Origin: Candidatus Dojkabacteria bacterium
Lineage (GTDB): Bacteria; Patescibacteriota; Dojkabacteria; SC72; JAFGCJ01
DNA length: 7,118 nucleotides
Assembly: GCA_028696915.1 (NCBI GenBank)
Contig: JAQVGB010000049.1
Location: 1-7,118 of the forward strand
Direction of reading: 5' to 3'
Part shown: positions 6,652 to 7,118 of the stretch, one piece after another
Numbering within the stretch: position 1 is the first letter of the stretch
Layout of the letters: every line of letters begins with the position of its first letter
Made by a program: the position numbers and the translations under genes
Notes under the pieces: model-generated
What the model saw: only the letters and a program-made list of their open reading frames with translations
The model's database searches: none
What the model was told of the DNA's origin: nothing

Positions 6652-7118
6652 TCACCTCGTGAGTTCGTATACTTCCACCTCAGCAATAGGGCTATCCAAC
6701 ACCGTCAAAAGGGTCGCACACTCCAAGAAACGCGGGCTCTTTTCGGTTGTCAAAATATAATCAATGCCTAAATTATTTAAACGTTCATCGCAGGGATCAA
6801 TAGTTATCGTATACGAATCAGGAAAATTCAACGTGAACAATTCTGCCTCATGATCGGAAGGAGGAGTCTGTAAAGAAATGTGAGCATAGCGGTTATAAAT
6901 CTCCACATAATTCAAACCTGGATCAAGAATATGCATTGATTCAAGATCCGGCACTATTTTCACTCCGTTAAAGACATCCGCTCCATATGCTTTTAAGAGA
7001 TTGGCATAGGCGTTATCCCCAAAAACCGCCCATGTTCCCTCCCCAGAATTTTCGACAATTTCATCAATTCTTTCATCTTCAAATACATTCAAGCCTCTTG
7101 AGACCGGATTGATACTCA
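6652..7118 (-). CDS. C-terminal part of a probable large membrane protein (YfhO/GT-C-like), 5' end outside window
   Basis: The frame is open from the right edge to a TGA at 6654-6652, showing 154 residues. A TTG at 7092 could be read as a start, but the frame continues upstream without a stop and no Shine-Dalgarno precedes it, so this is almost surely the end of a longer gene. The visible part is soluble and mixed alpha/beta: GTWAVFGDNAYANLL, ADVFNGVKIVPDLESMHILD, then YVEIYNRYAHI and NNLGIDYILTTE, ending in VEVYELTR. From memory, this NGV / DP / YNRYAHI pattern followed by a strand with a -YIL- core occurs in the extracytoplasmic C-terminal domains of uncharacterised bacterial polytopic proteins related to YfhO and GT-C enzymes. 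No membrane helix is visible in this part, so the membrane assignment is inferred. The next gene begins 93 bases downstream, after the largest gap in the window. Confidence 0.75.
   Translation of the reverse strand, partial: SINPVSRGLNVFEDERIDEIVENSGEGTWAVFGDNAYANLLKAYGADVFNGVKIVPDLESMHILDPGLNYVEIYNRYAHISLQTPPSDHEAELFTLNFPDSYTITIDPCDERLNNLGIDYILTTEKSPRFLECATLLTVLDSPIAEVEVYELTR

Noticed and set aside
6064..6771. Plus-strand open frame of 235 codons
   Set aside because: It lies opposite the DPM1-like gene, whose motifs are complete. The plus-strand translation has no recognisable domain and crosses the spacer and the end of the next gene.
7090..7092. TTG as the start of the right-edge gene
   Set aside because: The frame stays open upstream to the window edge, there is no ribosome site, and the encoded part looks like a C-terminal domain.
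1..7118. Alternative genetic code with TGA read as an amino acid
   Set aside because: TGA ends three genes at positions where family length and gene spacing fit a true stop, and TAG and TAA end the others, so the standard code fits.

Overview
The window is a single minus-strand gene cluster for cell-surface polysaccharide (or other surface glycan) assembly. Seven genes are visible, all transcribed right to left, and both ends of the window cut through a gene. No RNA gene, mobile element, CRISPR array or plasmid function was seen. The source looks bacterial. TGA, TAG and TAA are all used as ordinary stops, so the TGA-as-glycine code of Gracilibacteria/Absconditabacteria is excluded. Several genes have poor Shine-Dalgarno sequences, and GC is moderate (roughly 40-60% in 60-base rows counted by eye). 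This would fit a candidate-phylum or environmental bacterium, but the sequence does not fix the taxon.

Layout in transcription order, from high to low coordinates. (1) 7118-6652: C-terminal end of a large protein, probably an integral-membrane protein of the GT-C/YfhO-like kind. (2) A 93-base spacer, 6651-6559, the only sizeable non-coding gap; it holds a possible extended -10 promoter and a short palindrome. (3) 6558-5839: a polyprenyl-phosphate sugar synthase-like GT2 enzyme (DPM1 type). (4) 5834-5469: a small three-helix membrane protein of the DUF2304 type. (5) 5488-4442: a GT2 glycosyltransferase of the rhamnosyltransferase (WbbL/COG1216) kind. (6) 4439-2598: a 613-residue polytopic membrane protein with GT-C-like features. 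(7) 2601-1657: a second WbbL-like GT2. (8) 1622-1: a tandem-domain GT2 enzyme running off the left edge. From 6558 leftward the genes overlap or are separated by at most 34 bases, so they are very probably one operon.

Proposed joint function (inference): the DPM1-like enzyme, with the DUF2304 protein as a membrane partner, charges a polyprenyl-phosphate carrier with a sugar on the cytoplasmic face. The GT2 enzymes build a glycan from nucleotide sugars on the same side. The polytopic proteins act at or across the membrane, possibly using the polyprenyl-phosphate sugar to decorate the glycan on the outer side. The families are familiar surface-glycan types. The least described parts are the two polytopic proteins and the role of the DUF2304 protein. 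I saw no clear evidence of a wholly new type of system.
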